Part shown: piece by piece, positions 42,599 to 54,275 of the stretch
Layout of the letters: each line of letters opens with the position of its first letter
How positions within the stretch are numbered: position 1 is the stretch's first letter
From: Cryptomeria japonica
Lineage: Eukaryota; Streptophyta; Pinopsida; Cupressales; Cupressaceae
Assembly: GCF_030272615.1 (NCBI RefSeq)
Contig: NC_081409.1
Span: forward strand, 476,876,573 to 476,936,572
Direction: 5' to 3'
DNA length: 60,000 nucleotides
Translations under genes and position numbers: made by a program
Notes under the pieces: generated by a model
The model's input: the letters and a program-made list of their open reading frames with translations, nothing else
Told to the model about the DNA's origin: nothing
The model's database searches: none

Positions 42599-45150
42599 CT
42601 TGTCACTACCAGACTGCATTTCACTGTCTGTGCTTGAGAATTGTTGTCTTTGTCTCTATCTTACCATCTACATTTTTCTGAGAATCACCGTCTACATCTA
42701 AGAATTGTTGCCTCTGCCTCTATTTTTCCATCTCCACCTAAAGTAAATTTCCAGTCAGTTTACATGCATGCACCATAACCAAAGGTCCCTCAAGCGTCCT
42801 GCTAGTTCCCAAAAATAGGTTTACACTGCTACAAGGCAAAAACCAAGTTCATTCCTCAAAATACCTATGGAAAGCCACTTCCAACCATCAATATCCTTCA
42901 AACTTGGACCAACTACGACAAGCATCTGCAAATCCTTCTACACTTTGGACTCTGCAAAACCCGAGAGGGTAATCCCTCTAGTGAATTTCTTGATCTCTGC
43001 ACCACACTCAAAGATTCACTAAAACAAAGCAGACGATCTCCTAAGTTATATCAACAATAGGGAGAATGCTCAAGGTTGGAAAATACTTCAGTGATCCTCA
43101 ACCTAACTGGAGCATGACATGGGTGGGACAACTCGAACATACATAAAACATGGAAATATGTCTTGATTTTAAATGATTTATGACAAAAAATAAATCAAAT
43201 AGATGAGAAATTGATAACCTAACGACACCTGCTAGCAAATACCAGTGCCTTATCCATTGGGCTTTAAGTCTCTAATATATTACCGAAACTTCACATAAAT
43301 TTATCTAACAGTTGATTTGACCTTAAACAATACTACCTTACAGTACCGTTTTGTTTGCAATTTCTTACCCGGACTACTTATCAAATCCTAGTACAAGCAT
43401 TATCTCTATGTAATTTCATTCAAGCATTTTAATTAAATCCTTGGATTAAAGCATAGAATGGAAAACTGCATACATCATAGCAATGCAACAAGTAAATGAA
43501 ACCCTTGATTCCATTAACTCGAAAGAAAATAAAGTCACACATAGGAGAGTAAGGATTTGAAATTGTATCTGTACTAATTTCAAAATCCATCTTCTATCAA
43601 ATAACAGAGTACATTTCATTTACATAATAACCCACTTGAAATCTAAAACTGGTAGCCTATCTTGTATTTTTCTCCGCAAAATGACCTTACAATTTTTGCT
43701 ATTTACTCATGACTTCCCAAAACTAGAACCTAATCCTGCAGACCGGACCTACTTAAAGAGACCCTATTTAGAGATTTTGGAGCCTCTTCTTATGGCCTTG
43801 ATTTCCCTTTTATAGAAAATAAGGGAGAAACAAGCTTTAGGCCTAAGGACACATGTCACCAGAAAAATTAACCCAAGGAGGCCATACGCAATTCTGTTAC
43901 AAAATATGCCTTATCCATAAGTTGGTACCCGGGATGAAGTGGAATCAAAATCTTCAACTGATTATTGGTAGAAACAAAAAATGCTTGAGTCGTGTTGTTA
44001 TCACCTTGACACCTTCAGATGGACTTTGAGATGCACATTTTGTTTTCAACAACATTTCCCTTTTTAGAAAGGAAACCAATTCCTAGCAAGAAGTAAAATC
44101 ACCCCCAAACTAGAGGAATATCTCCAACCTTTATGTCTCAGATCAGAGGAAGTGGAAAGATGAGCTTAAGGGAACACATAATTTGTTGAGAAGGCATTGC
44201 AACTTCCATGTCTTTGCAGAGACGACTTGCTACCACTCCTTACTTGAATAAATCTTTCTTTCAGTTCCCTGCAGGCTCCTTCCTCAAACACTCTGCCAGC
44301 TATTGGCAGAGTAAGAGCAGATAATGTGTCATGGGTGACTTTTTCTGATAAGAAAAGGCTTTCATGCTCCCTCTGACAATCCTCCAAACTTTCACAACCC
44401 CTCTGATAATGAGCAACCTCATACCAGAGAAAAAACATCCATCCAGTGTCAAAAAATATGCAGCAACTCCATGCACAATCCTGTTCAAACACCATCTTCT
44501 TCGCTGATGAAAACCGCTCTCAGAAAATGAAGAAGTTTGTATCCTTTTCTACCCATTAATCACCACCCTACTAGATTAATAATCGAAGTTCAAATTCAAA
44601 AATGGTAGTGCTCACTCATGTGAAGAATCATCATCCCGATATTTTCTACTCATCCTGCCAGCTATGAATTCCAGAAACCATGCCTATAAAACCCAAGTCA
44701 CTGTCACCTCTAGGCCATCAATCTGCTGCCTCCTGCATAGGCTCACCTTACGCGAATGTTTTTTTTCTGATCTTATTCCTCCTTGAGTGTATTGTTTATG
44801 CTTCAGAACCCTTGTGAACAAGCAATCTCTGAGTTCATCGGGGAACCCGTGATACTTCATATCCAACTGAGAAGTTATCCCAATCCCCTTATGCCTCTGA
44901 AATAGTCATCCCTTCTTGTCAAATCAACCTTGACCCAATAGAAACCTTCCACAAGGTCCCTCAGGGATGAGTCGACATTAAAAAATTCCAACTTGTCGCT
45001 ATCTATTCCAAGTTGACAAGCATGTATTATGTTCATTCTATCTTTCCTACGCGATCGACAACCAATACCTTTAATGACCCTTTTAAAAATCAGTTTGAAA
45101 CTCCATTGTAGATCTTTCCCAGCCTGGCAAATCAAGCACTCACTAATGGT
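42599..45150. other. No gene recognised
   Basis: Interior sequence to about 42750, then unassigned. Minus-strand frames at 45153-44875 (92 codons, SSLRDLVEGFYWVKVDLTRR) and 44866-44684 (60 codons) look mildly protein-like but match nothing I know. Confidence 0.4.
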
Positions 45151-45169
45151 CAATATTTCATTGACCTTC

Positions 45170-45760
45170 CATCGTAGCTTGTGGACCCATTAAACTTGTG
45201 ACGTAACGGTGCCATATCATCTCTTAGCCTAACACTGTCAGTGGCCCCACCATTGGTCTTCTTAGTCAGCCCAGGACACCTGGCATCAGCTCGTGATGCC
45301 GCGGTCCATAACCTTCTTGCATCTTCTTTCACGGGGCCATGAGAAACGCTATATCTGTTCTCTCTTTACCTTGCAGTCACGGTGTCCACCAACCTTTGTG
45401 AATTATACATCGAGCACTTTTGTGCTATAGATTAAAACATCCTCGTCCATTATAAACATGTGCAAATAGAAGACCTTTAGTAACTTAGACCTTACCTATT
45501 GGGGAACGGTAATATGAAATGTTTGAAAAGTCAAACCGCTAGCTTGTCCTGCCCGCTCAGAACGCGTGGCATCATCTCATGGTGTCGCGGTCTTTATTTT
45601 CCTTGCACTTTCATCTACGGGGAAGCGCAGACCGTCAAATCTATCATGCCTTTATCCACCGACCGAAATGTTTAAGATTTTAGACTTAGGAAAAATATAA
45701 GGGGCCCAACTGAAAACAAGTTAAGCGCCTAGGAAATAGAATGGCCCCGCCAGTGGTAAC
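45170..45760 (+). repeat. Two diverged copies of a GC-richer hairpin unit
   Basis: GGCATCAgctcgTGATGCC (45282-45300) followed by GCGGTC recurs as GGCATCAtctcaTGGTGTC (45568-45586) followed by GCGGTC, 286 bp away. Both are flanked by similar words (CTTGCATCTTCTTTCACGGG and CTTGCACTTTCATCTACGGG). The two changed arm positions keep G-U pairs in RNA. Confidence 0.6.
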
Positions 45761-46308
45761 CGACCCTTGGCTTAAGTGGAAAAGGTAATGATGGAAAATA
45801 AAAAGCTTAGGGTTTTTCTTTTCCAAGACTTTATCAGAAATCATAACCCCTAAAACCCTAAACCTTGAACCTTGACAGAGGGCAAAATAAATCCAGAATG
45901 ATAAATATTTCGACTCAAATATGAAAATTTTGTTCAGTCATTTTTAGGACTATCAATGGCTCTAGTTGGGGACATTCATTTCACAGGAATGAAAAGAGAA
46001 TCCTGAATCTTTGGTGAAGCAGACCACTTTGCAGAGCAGACCAAAAAGAAGTTACCTGGACAAGGCAACTTCAACAAAAAGGAAACTACACAAAAATGAA
46101 ACCTAACTAATGCTCATGGATAATAACAACTTTAAGGAAAGTAGGGCTTCAAGAATTGTCCATGAGCAAGCAATTCAAGAGAGAAAAGGGAACTACTCCA
46201 TTGGGCATAAAGTAAAAAAAATTTACTCTACCTCAAGATGCTTGTGGCCTGCAGGTCAAACCACATGTGATTGCCCTAGGCCATCTGAAAAATCAATCAA
46301 TGTTTCCC
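45761..46308. other. No gene seen
   Basis: Probably the 3' end of the minus-strand gypsy element. I found no clear LTR or purine tract. Confidence 0.35.
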
Positions 46309-47046
46309 TCAGTCAAATATGTAGTTATGATCGCATTGCATATTAAACAATCTAGAGATATTACCGTCATATACCTGTTCATAGCCAACAAGCTCTTCAT
46401 CCTTCAACATGTCATAAAAACCCTTTACCTTAGTACACCCTTCACTGATCTGAACCTTATCACTAGGCATTGCTTGAAATAAATAATACCCATGCTCAGT
46501 GTCTAAAATAAAAATATGTTGATAACAACGTTTATCAAGTTTCATGATAGCCCCATCAAGCTGAAAAGGGAAGTGAAACACTTCATACTCTGTTTTGCAA
46601 CTGACATCATGAAAATTGGTCTCTTCATTTGTTTGCACCTCCATAATATATTCATCATTGAAGCATTCTCACAAACATAATACAAATTCATTACAAATGT
46701 CAAAGGAAATTCTCTCATATGTTGGTCCATCCAACATAACAATTGGTTTACAAATATCTATATCTAAACAATCAACATTTGAAAACCATTCTAATTCACT
46801 TATATTTCCCATTGACATAGTCATTGATTCTTGATCACTATTTTGTATACTCAGATCACTGTATGATGAAAAAGAATCATTACTGACCTTCTCAACAAAA
46901 CTATCCTCATGCACAACAATATATTCCAATTCTGGTTTTAAAATGTCACGTGGAGCACTAAGGCAACAATCTTCTTCATCCACTTCACAGCCTTGGATAA
47001 TATCAATGAACTCCACCCTCTCATATTCAATGTCAGCATTTGTAAC
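46309..47046 (-). pseudogene. Acidic frame of minus-strand gypsy element, distal part
   Basis: Frames 47016-46669 (115 codons, FIDIIQGCEVDEEDCC) and 46644-46309 (111 codons, PFQLDGAIMKLDKRCYQHIF) follow one another on the minus strand with one break. They are rich in D, E and S. The N-terminal part lies beyond the TRIM (49252-49070). Subtracting the 2,023 bp insertion leaves 213 bases between the starts at 49252 and 47016, a multiple of three, so the TRIM interrupted one frame. Function unknown; it follows gag in the same element. Confidence 0.6.
47042..47046 (+). repeat. Target duplication of the TRIM, left
   Basis: GTAAC, identical to 49065-49069. Confidence 0.9.
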
Positions 47047-47823
47047 TGTATATGGTGAAAATGGATAACAACAATGTTGAAAGACTAAATGAATTCAACC
47101 ACAAAACCCTAGCCTAACAACAACAAAGATCCACCATAACATATGAAGATTACCTAAGATAATGCAAATCAAATGAGATCACAAAGATTATACCATCACA
47201 TGTCCAATAGGGTTTGCATCTCCATTGATCTTGCTTGATATATTTGCTCTCAGATTTTATATGTGCACAAGAGCTCAACAAAGAATGGAAATGTGGTTGC
47301 AAGTAGGATCGTATATGAAAGTGCAAAGCGTAGTGTAGTCAATTGATCAAGTAATCCGTTAGTTAGGGTTGATAATGAAGGAAACATCTCCTTATATAGA
47401 AGACACTATATGAAATAGAGGGATAAGATTGAGAGGTGTAAAAGATAAATGGTCGGCTATGATTAAAGGGTAGGTAATGAAATAATAAAATAATGAGAGG
47501 GTGGGTAGTGTATGAATTAAGAGATGAATGACATGTGTCATGGGTAGAAAAGGTTAATGAATTAATTAAATAAATAAAGATTCATTTAATTAATAGAAGA
47601 AGTGGGATAAAGTAACTAAATAAATAAAATATTTATTTAATTTAGGAAAAGGGTAATTTAAATAAATAAATGTATTTATTTAAATGAGAAATAAGGCTAG
47701 AAGAGGATAAATGAATTAATTAAATAAATAAAGATTTATTTAATTAATAGAAGAATTAGGCTAAAATAATTAAATAAGTAAATATATTTATTTAATTAGA
47801 CTAGACAATTTTAGGTGTCTACA
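47047..47823 (-). repeat. TRIM LTR (3' LTR on the minus strand)
   Basis: 777 bp with TGTA/TACA ends. Contains five A/T palindromes at 47561-47797 in its U3. Confidence 0.93.
47561..47797 (-). repeat. Five ATTAAATAAA-type palindromes in the TRIM U3
   Basis: Stem-loops lie near 47561-47594, 47615-47643, 47655-47686, 47715-47748 and 47768-47797. Each has arms like AATTAAATAAAT/ATTTATTTAATT with small variations. The same five occur in the other LTR (about 48802-49038). Confidence 0.85.
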
Positions 47824-48054
47824 TTTTGCCCCTCTTTGAGACAATGCAGCCTGTCGTGTTGTTTCAAAGAAGATAAGATAAACTGATACGAAGTTGCCCC
47901 AAGATGGGAATGATATTCCCCCTCGAGAGATTGGATGAAAATGTTTGGAAAGATCGCAGACAATCTCTCACTAAGAAAGAAAGGCTAGAATGGACTGACC
48001 GGATAGAATAGAGTAACAGAGTCACGGGATAAAGAAGTTTGACTTGGGAAACGA

Positions 48055-48075
48055 GGGCTAGGGCTAGGGCTAGGG
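48055..48075 (+). repeat. (GGGCTA)n short repeat in the TRIM interior
   Basis: Three to four GGGCTA units. Not the plant telomere unit TTTAGGG. Confidence 0.85.
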
Positions 48076-48287
48076 TAGTCTATAAGATAGACCACGAGGG
48101 GAAAACATCCTCATTGTCATCCACACATCTAAGAGATCAGAGTGCAGAGAGAGAATAGAGCAGCAACAGTCAGCAGCGATGGCATTGGTGCATAGATTCA
48201 ATCGTGTTCGTTGATTTCAGAGGCTAGCAGATGCAGGAGAGCTGGTGAGTACCACAAAACCTCCTTGTCCCATCAGGCATGCCAAAA

Positions 48288-49064
48288 TGTATATGGTGAA
48301 AATGGATAACAACAATGTTGAAAGACTAAATGAATTCAACCACAAAACCCTAGCCTAACAACAACAAAGATCCACCATAACATATGAAGATTACCTAAAA
48401 CAATGCAAATAAAATGAAATCACAAAGATTATACCATCACATGTCCAATAGGGTTTGGATCTCCATTGATCTTGCTTGATATATTTGCTCTCAGATTTTA
48501 TATGTGCACAAGAGCTCAACAAAGAACGGAAATGTGGTTGCAAGTAGGATCGCATATGAAAGTGCAAAGCGTAGTGTAGTCAATTGATCAAGTAATCTGT
48601 TAGTTAGGGTTGATAATGAAGGAAGCATCTCCTTATATAGAAGACACTATATGAAATAGAGGGATACGATTGAGAGGTGTAAAAGATAAATGGTCGGCTA
48701 TGATTAAAGGGTAGGTAAAGAAATAATAAAATAATGAGAGGGTAGGTAGTGTATGAATTAAGAGATGAATGACATGTGTCATGGGTAGAAAAGGTTAATG
48801 AATTAATTAAATAAATAAAGATTCATTTAATTAATAGAAGAAGTGGGATAAAGTAATTATATAAATAAAATATTTATTTAATTTAGGAAAAGGGTAATTT
48901 AAATAAATAAATGTATTTATTTAAATGAGAAATAAGGCTAGAAGAGGATAAATGAATTAATTAAATAAATAAAGATTTGTTTAATTAATAGAAGAATTAG
49001 GCTAAAATAATTAAATAAATAAATATATTTATTTAATTAGACTGGACAATTTTAGGTGTCTACA
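48288..49064 (-). repeat. TRIM LTR (5' LTR on the minus strand)
   Basis: 777 bp, same ends as its partner. On the minus strand it is followed by TTTTGGCATGCCTGATGGGA, the possible primer site. Confidence 0.93.
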
Positions 49065-49069
49065 GTAAC
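49065..49069 (+). repeat. Target duplication of the TRIM, right
   Basis: GTAAC. Confidence 0.9.
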
Positions 49070-49986
49070 ATCAGAAAGAAAATCACCCTCACATTCACTA
49101 GTCACAAATGTTTCCAAATCAGATTTAAAGAAATCATCAAAATTATCAGGATAACAGGTTTCATCACAACCTATTTCATCTTCTTCACTTCCCCATTCTT
49201 CATATGAAGCAAACTTCTCACACAAACCAAACTCATTATATGGTTGATCCATATATTAGTCTGATGTAATCTATGTATTATCCATAGACTTCTAAATCAT
49301 TTCATGCACAACTGTTTGTAATGGAACAATTGGTATGTAACTATTGAAAACATTATTTTCAAGGATACATACCTCAACTAACTCTTCATGCACACTACTT
49401 TGGATGAATCCATATGACCTAGACACAAGTTGCAACATACTTTCCTTATTTGAACACACCACACAAATTTCTATCTCAAGAGCATTATCAACCAAAAACG
49501 GTGGCACCTCATCATCCAAATTTTCATTATCACATATAATTATTTTTGAGAGACTAAATTAATATCATTAAAAAATTGCATACTTGAATCTTCTTCATTA
49601 GATGTTCAACTTTCCAATTCTTCATACACACTCTTGAATTTATCTGAAACACAAGATTGTGGATGAATATCTTGTGGGATCTCCTTGCTAGAACAACTAC
49701 TGTTGTTGTCATATGGTGTAGCAACTAAAATTATCTCCATCTCTGTATCAACTGTATCACATAATTTCTCACTAACCTTCTCTTCACTGACATGAGGAAT
49801 AACCACTGTCTGAGACAAGTTCTCTTCCCTCATATTTTTGTTTAAATCATAGGTCACAACATGGTTAGTGTGGTCTGTAGGGATACAAATGTTTAAACAA
49901 TGGTCTTTACCTCTTGATTCACACCTTTCTTTGACATCTAATATCTTAGGACACTCTTGCAAATAAGTAACCCCTTGGGATTCCAT
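49070..49986 (-). pseudogene. Acidic frame of minus-strand gypsy element, proximal part
   Basis: Minus-strand frames 49986-49606 (126 codons from MESQGVTYLQECPKILDV), 49519-49292 (75 codons) and 49252 down to the TRIM (FASYEEWGSEEDEIGCDETC) follow in order with a few breaks. Composition is acidic and serine-rich, with no CCHC, protease or RT motif. The position, after gag and in the same orientation, suggests an element-specific extra protein. I do not recognise a family. Confidence 0.55.
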
Positions 49987-50229
49987 ATTTCAAGTTGTTC
50001 TCAATGTCCATTGTTGTCCTATAAGATTGCTACATGATTTTAGGATCTTTGTGTCTCAACAAATAGCCCATTTCCTCATCAAATGTAGCTAGGTAAACAA
50101 CTAAACACACTACATCATTTGGCCTATAGCTGCTAGGAATGTCAGCCAATGTTTTTGCAAATCTGAGATTGAAAACAAGGACTAACTCATCTTCTTCCTT
50201 TTGAATATATAAATCTTTTTATAACTGAA

Positions 50230-50639
50230 CTTGGATCAACTCTTTCGCCAAATTGTTCCATGAATGTTGCCTTTAGTTCATCCCATGAAGAGATATAACA
50301 TGCTGGTAAATAAGGAAACCAATCTTTGGCATCTTCTTTCAAAGATTGAACAAAAAGCTTCATGAAAACACTTTCCTAACCTATGTCAAAATCTCCCATC
50401 AATTCAGTAAACTCCTGCAGATGTTTTTCAGCAGACTCAAAATCTGAACCATTGAACTTTGGAATCTCTTTCCTAATCTTAGGCAGTATAACATTTGGGG
50501 ACTCATGTACATGGCTGAAAACAAGAGCTAAATACCTCTGAACACTAAAACCTCTTCTATTGCATGACTGTGACAACCCATAAGATGTGATCGCATAGGA
50601 ACTCATATGTGGGTGCAAAGATTCAAACACCCTTGACAT
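50230..50639 (-). pseudogene. Gypsy Gag core
   Basis: On the minus strand from 50639: IRKEIPKFNGSDFESAEKHL, then FTELMGDFDIG, a stop, then ESVFMKLFVQSLKEDAKDWF and PACYISSWDELKATFMEQFG. This is the retrotransposon Gag core, with its KDWF and SWDELKATFMEQFG hallmarks. It forms the particle that packages element RNA. A TAG near 50379 breaks an otherwise open frame. No pol is visible further along the strand, so the element is a gag-bearing non-autonomous gypsy derivative. Confidence 0.85.
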
Positions 50640-50910
50640 TTATTTATTACAATTCCTTTGAAACACAAGATCTCAAAACTTTACAATATGCATTTTTAAA
50701 ATAAAATGTTGAGATCTTCACACTTGAAACATAAATCCCACAATATACTTCTTTTAAATAATGCAATGACAAAATCCGGAAGTATGGTGAAACTGATTTT
50801 TACCTTTTCCCTAATTCAGTGCTGAAATCACTTGAAGGGAACACTAAAAATCTTTAGACAATTTTTTTGAAAAATACCCGGACTTTGCAGCAGTTGCTAT
50901 CTTCTTTAAC
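50640..50910. other. Leader of the gypsy element, no gene
   Basis: Expected leader and LTR side of the minus-strand element. I see no clear primer site before the CACTA end. Confidence 0.35.
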
Positions 50911-50944
50911 CACTAGTAAAAATATGGCCAATAAATGACTATGT

Positions 50945-51112
50945 GACCAAAAAATTTAGTCACGAGACCAAATTTTAGCAATTTTTTCAAAAAAGCAATG
51001 AATGAGTAAATAAATGACTAATTTGGTCATCGGGTGGGATCACACAAATAAAAATGACTAAATAAATGACTAATTCGATAGATGATAGATAAATTCTAAA
51101 TAAATGACTAGA
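50945..51112 (+). repeat. Left subterminal TGACTAAATA repeats
   Basis: Repeated AAATGACTAA words and the inverse TTAGTCA, next to the CACTA terminus. Confidence 0.7.
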
Positions 51113-51572
51113 TAATTGTCTGGCTCTTCTCTTAAAGAAGGTACTTGTGGAAATGATATAAAAAATTGATCCTAATATTTTTGTTTGTAAATTATTTATC
51201 ATTTAAATATTATTTATTATTTATAAATAATAATATTTTTTTTAGCAGATGTATTATATTATTTTTTTTATTTCTATTAAAAATATAATAAGAATAAAAT
51301 TAATATAACATGACACAACATGTTCAATAACAGTGATCATAATTAATACCATCTTGATAAAATTGTAGGACATATGACTCAAATTTGAGGTGAAAGATTG
51401 ACATAAACAAATTGTAGAAATAGGACATGATGGTGATTTTTAAAGAACCAAAATCCCAATTTTTTAAAATAGATTTATAGAGTTCAATAACACATCAATC
51501 GCATATAAGATTTGAATACTACAAGTAGATTCTAGCTACAAAGTATAATAATTATATTAACAAATCACAATC

Positions 51573-52971
51573 TGTCATGCCCAAACTTTTTGGGCAAAAA
51601 CACAACAAGAAATTTTTTTTTGAAGGCATAATAACAAGTGATTACGTAAAGTTGTGATGAACTTGTCCACTAAGTTCCACCAGGAGAAACACAAACGCTA
51701 ACTAGATTGAATTATTCACAAATGGTGACTGGATTAAATTAATTACAAGCGAGGGGTATCATGAGCGTACGTAACTAAGCGGGGTAAAACCCACCCCTAG
51801 GTTAATTTGCCAATGTCCCTTGATAGGGGTAGTCCTTTAGGATTAACTAGAGAGACCATCCCTAAATAGGTTTAATCAATTGATTAACGTTTATACGTTT
51901 TATTAATAACTCTAATACCCTTAGGTTTTATCTATTAATCATCCACATTAATTTTCTAAATCTCACTAAGGGATGTATAAATTAAATTTAATATTGTAAT
52001 TTATACATTACTGACAATAATAAATTCGTTAATATTCAACCCTTTTATTTGACCATATTAATACTAATATTCATTGGCTAGACCCCTATAATTAAATCGT
52101 CACGATAATTTTTCTCTAGGACAAGACCAATAATTACTTCATAATTAAACTATTAATCAATCATGTGATTCACCCTTTATAAACTTTCACTAAACTCCCA
52201 TTTTAAATTAAGTCACTTAAATAAATCGCCCACCAATTAATTAACCCCTTAAAAATTAAACTCCCTTTTTAATACACAACCACACTTAAATAATAATATT
52301 CCCCTAACGTTTAAATAATCATTTTTCAAAAATAAAGTTCCCTCTTAAATAAAGAACACATTGAATCACTATAAAATTTCTTTATCTAAATGAGACTTTT
52401 CCCTCCGAATAACTTAATTTAAATTTTAAACCCCTTTTTAATATTAGATTCCTTTTTAAAACTCTATTTAGGGTTTTCCCACCCTTTTATTTTACGATAG
52501 ATGAAACTTATCTAACTATTCCCTCTTCTATTTTTCTTTTAAGCTAACCCTAAATTTTAATGTTATATTATTTTTAACCCTTTTAGGGTTTCCCACATTT
52601 TAATCTCAAGAGATTTTTTCATTTCATCACATACTCTAATATCCTTTCCCCTAATTTGAATTAGGGTTCATTCTTATCGATTGCAGGGAGGGAAGCCATG
52701 GTTGTCGTGTTTCCCACGTAGTCGACAACGGAAAGCCCGTACTCAGGCGGCGGTGTGTATTTCTCCCATGAAGGAGAGGAGGGCGTGAGGGAAGGTGCGA
52801 TGATGGCGGCGAAAAAGGGTGGCGGCGGAGGGAAGTTGAGCCCCCCGTCACTGGTGGTCCGCGAACCACCGGAGGTCGCGACAACCACCGGAGGTCACGA
52901 CCCACTTATTGGGTTGCAGCACACTATGTGTGCCGCTCCCTACGGGGTGGGGTGGAGCGTATGCTACAACA
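51573..52971 (+). mobile_element. Possible solo LTR inside the CACTA element
   Basis: TGTCATGCCCAAACTTTTTG at 51573 looks like an LTR start. The interval becomes GC-rich at its right side and may end at GCTACAACA near 52971. No exact target duplication was found, so the limits are uncertain. Confidence 0.3.
52680..52965. other. Isolated GC-rich block
   Basis: About 285 bases far richer in G and C than the surroundings (GGTGGCGGCGGAGGGAAG and similar), with CpG still present. Open frames on both strands (52905-52651 minus, 52755-53000 plus) are low-complexity and probably a by-product of base composition. CCACCGGAGGTC occurs twice, 21 bp apart, near 52868 and 52889. Confidence 0.55.
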
Positions 52972-53889
52972 ACATTGATTTATTTAACCATATATGCTAG
53001 AAAATAAATACATGTTTATTATATGAAGTTTTAATATGACTTTCAAAATCAACAGGTATTAAATGTCCTAATGCAGGGTTAACTGATGTTCTTTTATTTA
53101 CATAAAGGTTTGTATCTATATATATTTGTCCTGCACAATAAATGATTTATAGAATGAAGTTATTTTCTATATTTTATTTCTTAAATAGAAACAACAAGTA
53201 AAGTGTGATGACCAAGAATGTATTTGAATATATTTCTCTAACAACAACTTTAGTTTTATACCAATTTTCTATAAATCTTGTGCAAGTTAGGAAATATCAG
53301 AGAAAACTATAAAACCAGATTTTTGTTTCATCATTCAAATAAGATATTAATTTGTATGAATTTATCATATGTTCTATATATTAATAGAAATATTTGGTTT
53401 TGTTTTCTTTATGCAAATCTATGAAGGCTCATGTGAATAGGCAAGGTCCATTGCCACAAAATTGATGGAAGTTGTAGATCATCCAACAAACTATATTTCT
53501 AATCTTTGAATTACCATTGAAGAGTTGATGTATTTATACCTTAGGTGATTGACTGACAACCAATTTTTTTTATAGAAATGACACTTGAGACCAATTAGAA
53601 TATGGTCATATGAGACTTTAGACACAAATGATCGTTGCCCTCATATTGTAATAACTCTTAGAAAACCTATTATAGTTCATTCTTCACTATTTAGAAAACT
53701 GTGAGCAATTTTTTTTTCATGTATAACTTGTGATTATTATGTACTCGTATAAAGTCTTTGCTAATGCATACAATATACATTTGGTGTATCTTCTCATTAT
53801 TCTAGATCTCTTTTTTCTTGCTTTCTATTTATAAATTATTTAGTTATGCAATTGGTATTTTTATGTTGTTGTTATTATCGTGTGCTCAT
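52972..53889. other. AT-rich, no gene seen
   Basis: Nothing recognised. Confidence 0.5.
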
Positions 53890-54070
53890 ATATCACTGTA
53901 ACAACAATCAATGACTAAATTAATGACTAAATATATGAATAAATAAATGACTGCCATGATTAAATATATGACTAAATTAGTGACTATCATGACTAAATAA
54001 ATGACCACATAACAACAATCAATGACTAAATTAGTGACTAAATATATGACCAAATCGATGACCAAATCAA
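53890..54070 (+). repeat. Right subterminal TGACTAAATA repeats
   Basis: About a dozen AATGACTAAAT or ATGACCAAAT words, with a longer repeat of AACAACAATCAATGACTAAA at 53901 and 54008. They stop abruptly at the copia LTR start. Confidence 0.8.
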
Positions 54071-54142
54071 TGTTGGCATATGTTCAGAGTATGATGACAT
54101 GATGATATTGTATGTTGTCATTGATGTCAATATGCTGAAGAG

Positions 54143-54275
54143 TGAACCGGTATATTGAAGTAAGCAACTTGCAAGAGAACCGGTATGATGTTGTGAACCG
54201 ATATATGTGAAAAAGTGAAGTGGTATGTCTATCCAAGTGAACCGGTATGTTGGAATGTGAACTGGTATATGGAAT
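54143..54275 (+). repeat. ACCGGT words in copia U3
   Basis: GTGAACCGGTAT and variants (AACCGATAT, AACTGGTAT, AAGTGGTAT) occur about six times at roughly 15-35 bp spacing, upstream of the TATA box. ACCGGT is itself a palindrome. Such clusters in U3 are candidate enhancer sites. Confidence 0.75.

Larger units (their letters stand above)
47047..49064 (-). mobile_element. Intact TRIM-like LTR element, 2,018 bp
   Basis: Two 777 bp LTRs (47047-47823 and 48288-49064) flank only 464 bp, with a perfect GTAAC duplication. The orientation is minus: next to the 47823 LTR the minus strand reads AAAGAGGGGCAAAA then TGTAGACACC, a purine tract and LTR start. The minus-strand LTR begins TGTAGACACC and ends CACCATATACA. 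By eye the LTRs differ at about 18-20 positions. The interior has no frame and must move with proteins from another element. A TATA box (TCTATATAAGG on the minus strand, near 47393-47403) is present. Confidence 0.93.
50911..54070 (+). mobile_element. Probable non-autonomous CACTA element, right end outside the window
   Basis: CACTAGTAAAAATATGGCCA at 50911 is a typical CACTA terminus. The next 200 bases, and 53890-54070 at the far side, are filled with the word AATGACTAAATAAATGAC. Subterminal repeats at both ends are typical of CACTA transposons. The right terminus (TAGTG) is not seen because a copia element was inserted at 54071 and extends past the window. No transposase frame is visible. 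Confidence 0.5.

Noticed and set aside
48055-48075. Interstitial telomere repeat
   Set aside because: The unit is GGGCTA, not TTTAGGG, and has only three to four copies.
52651-53000. Proline- and glycine-rich proteins on both strands
   Set aside because: Overlapping frames of low complexity are expected from the GC-rich block. No start context or homology was seen.
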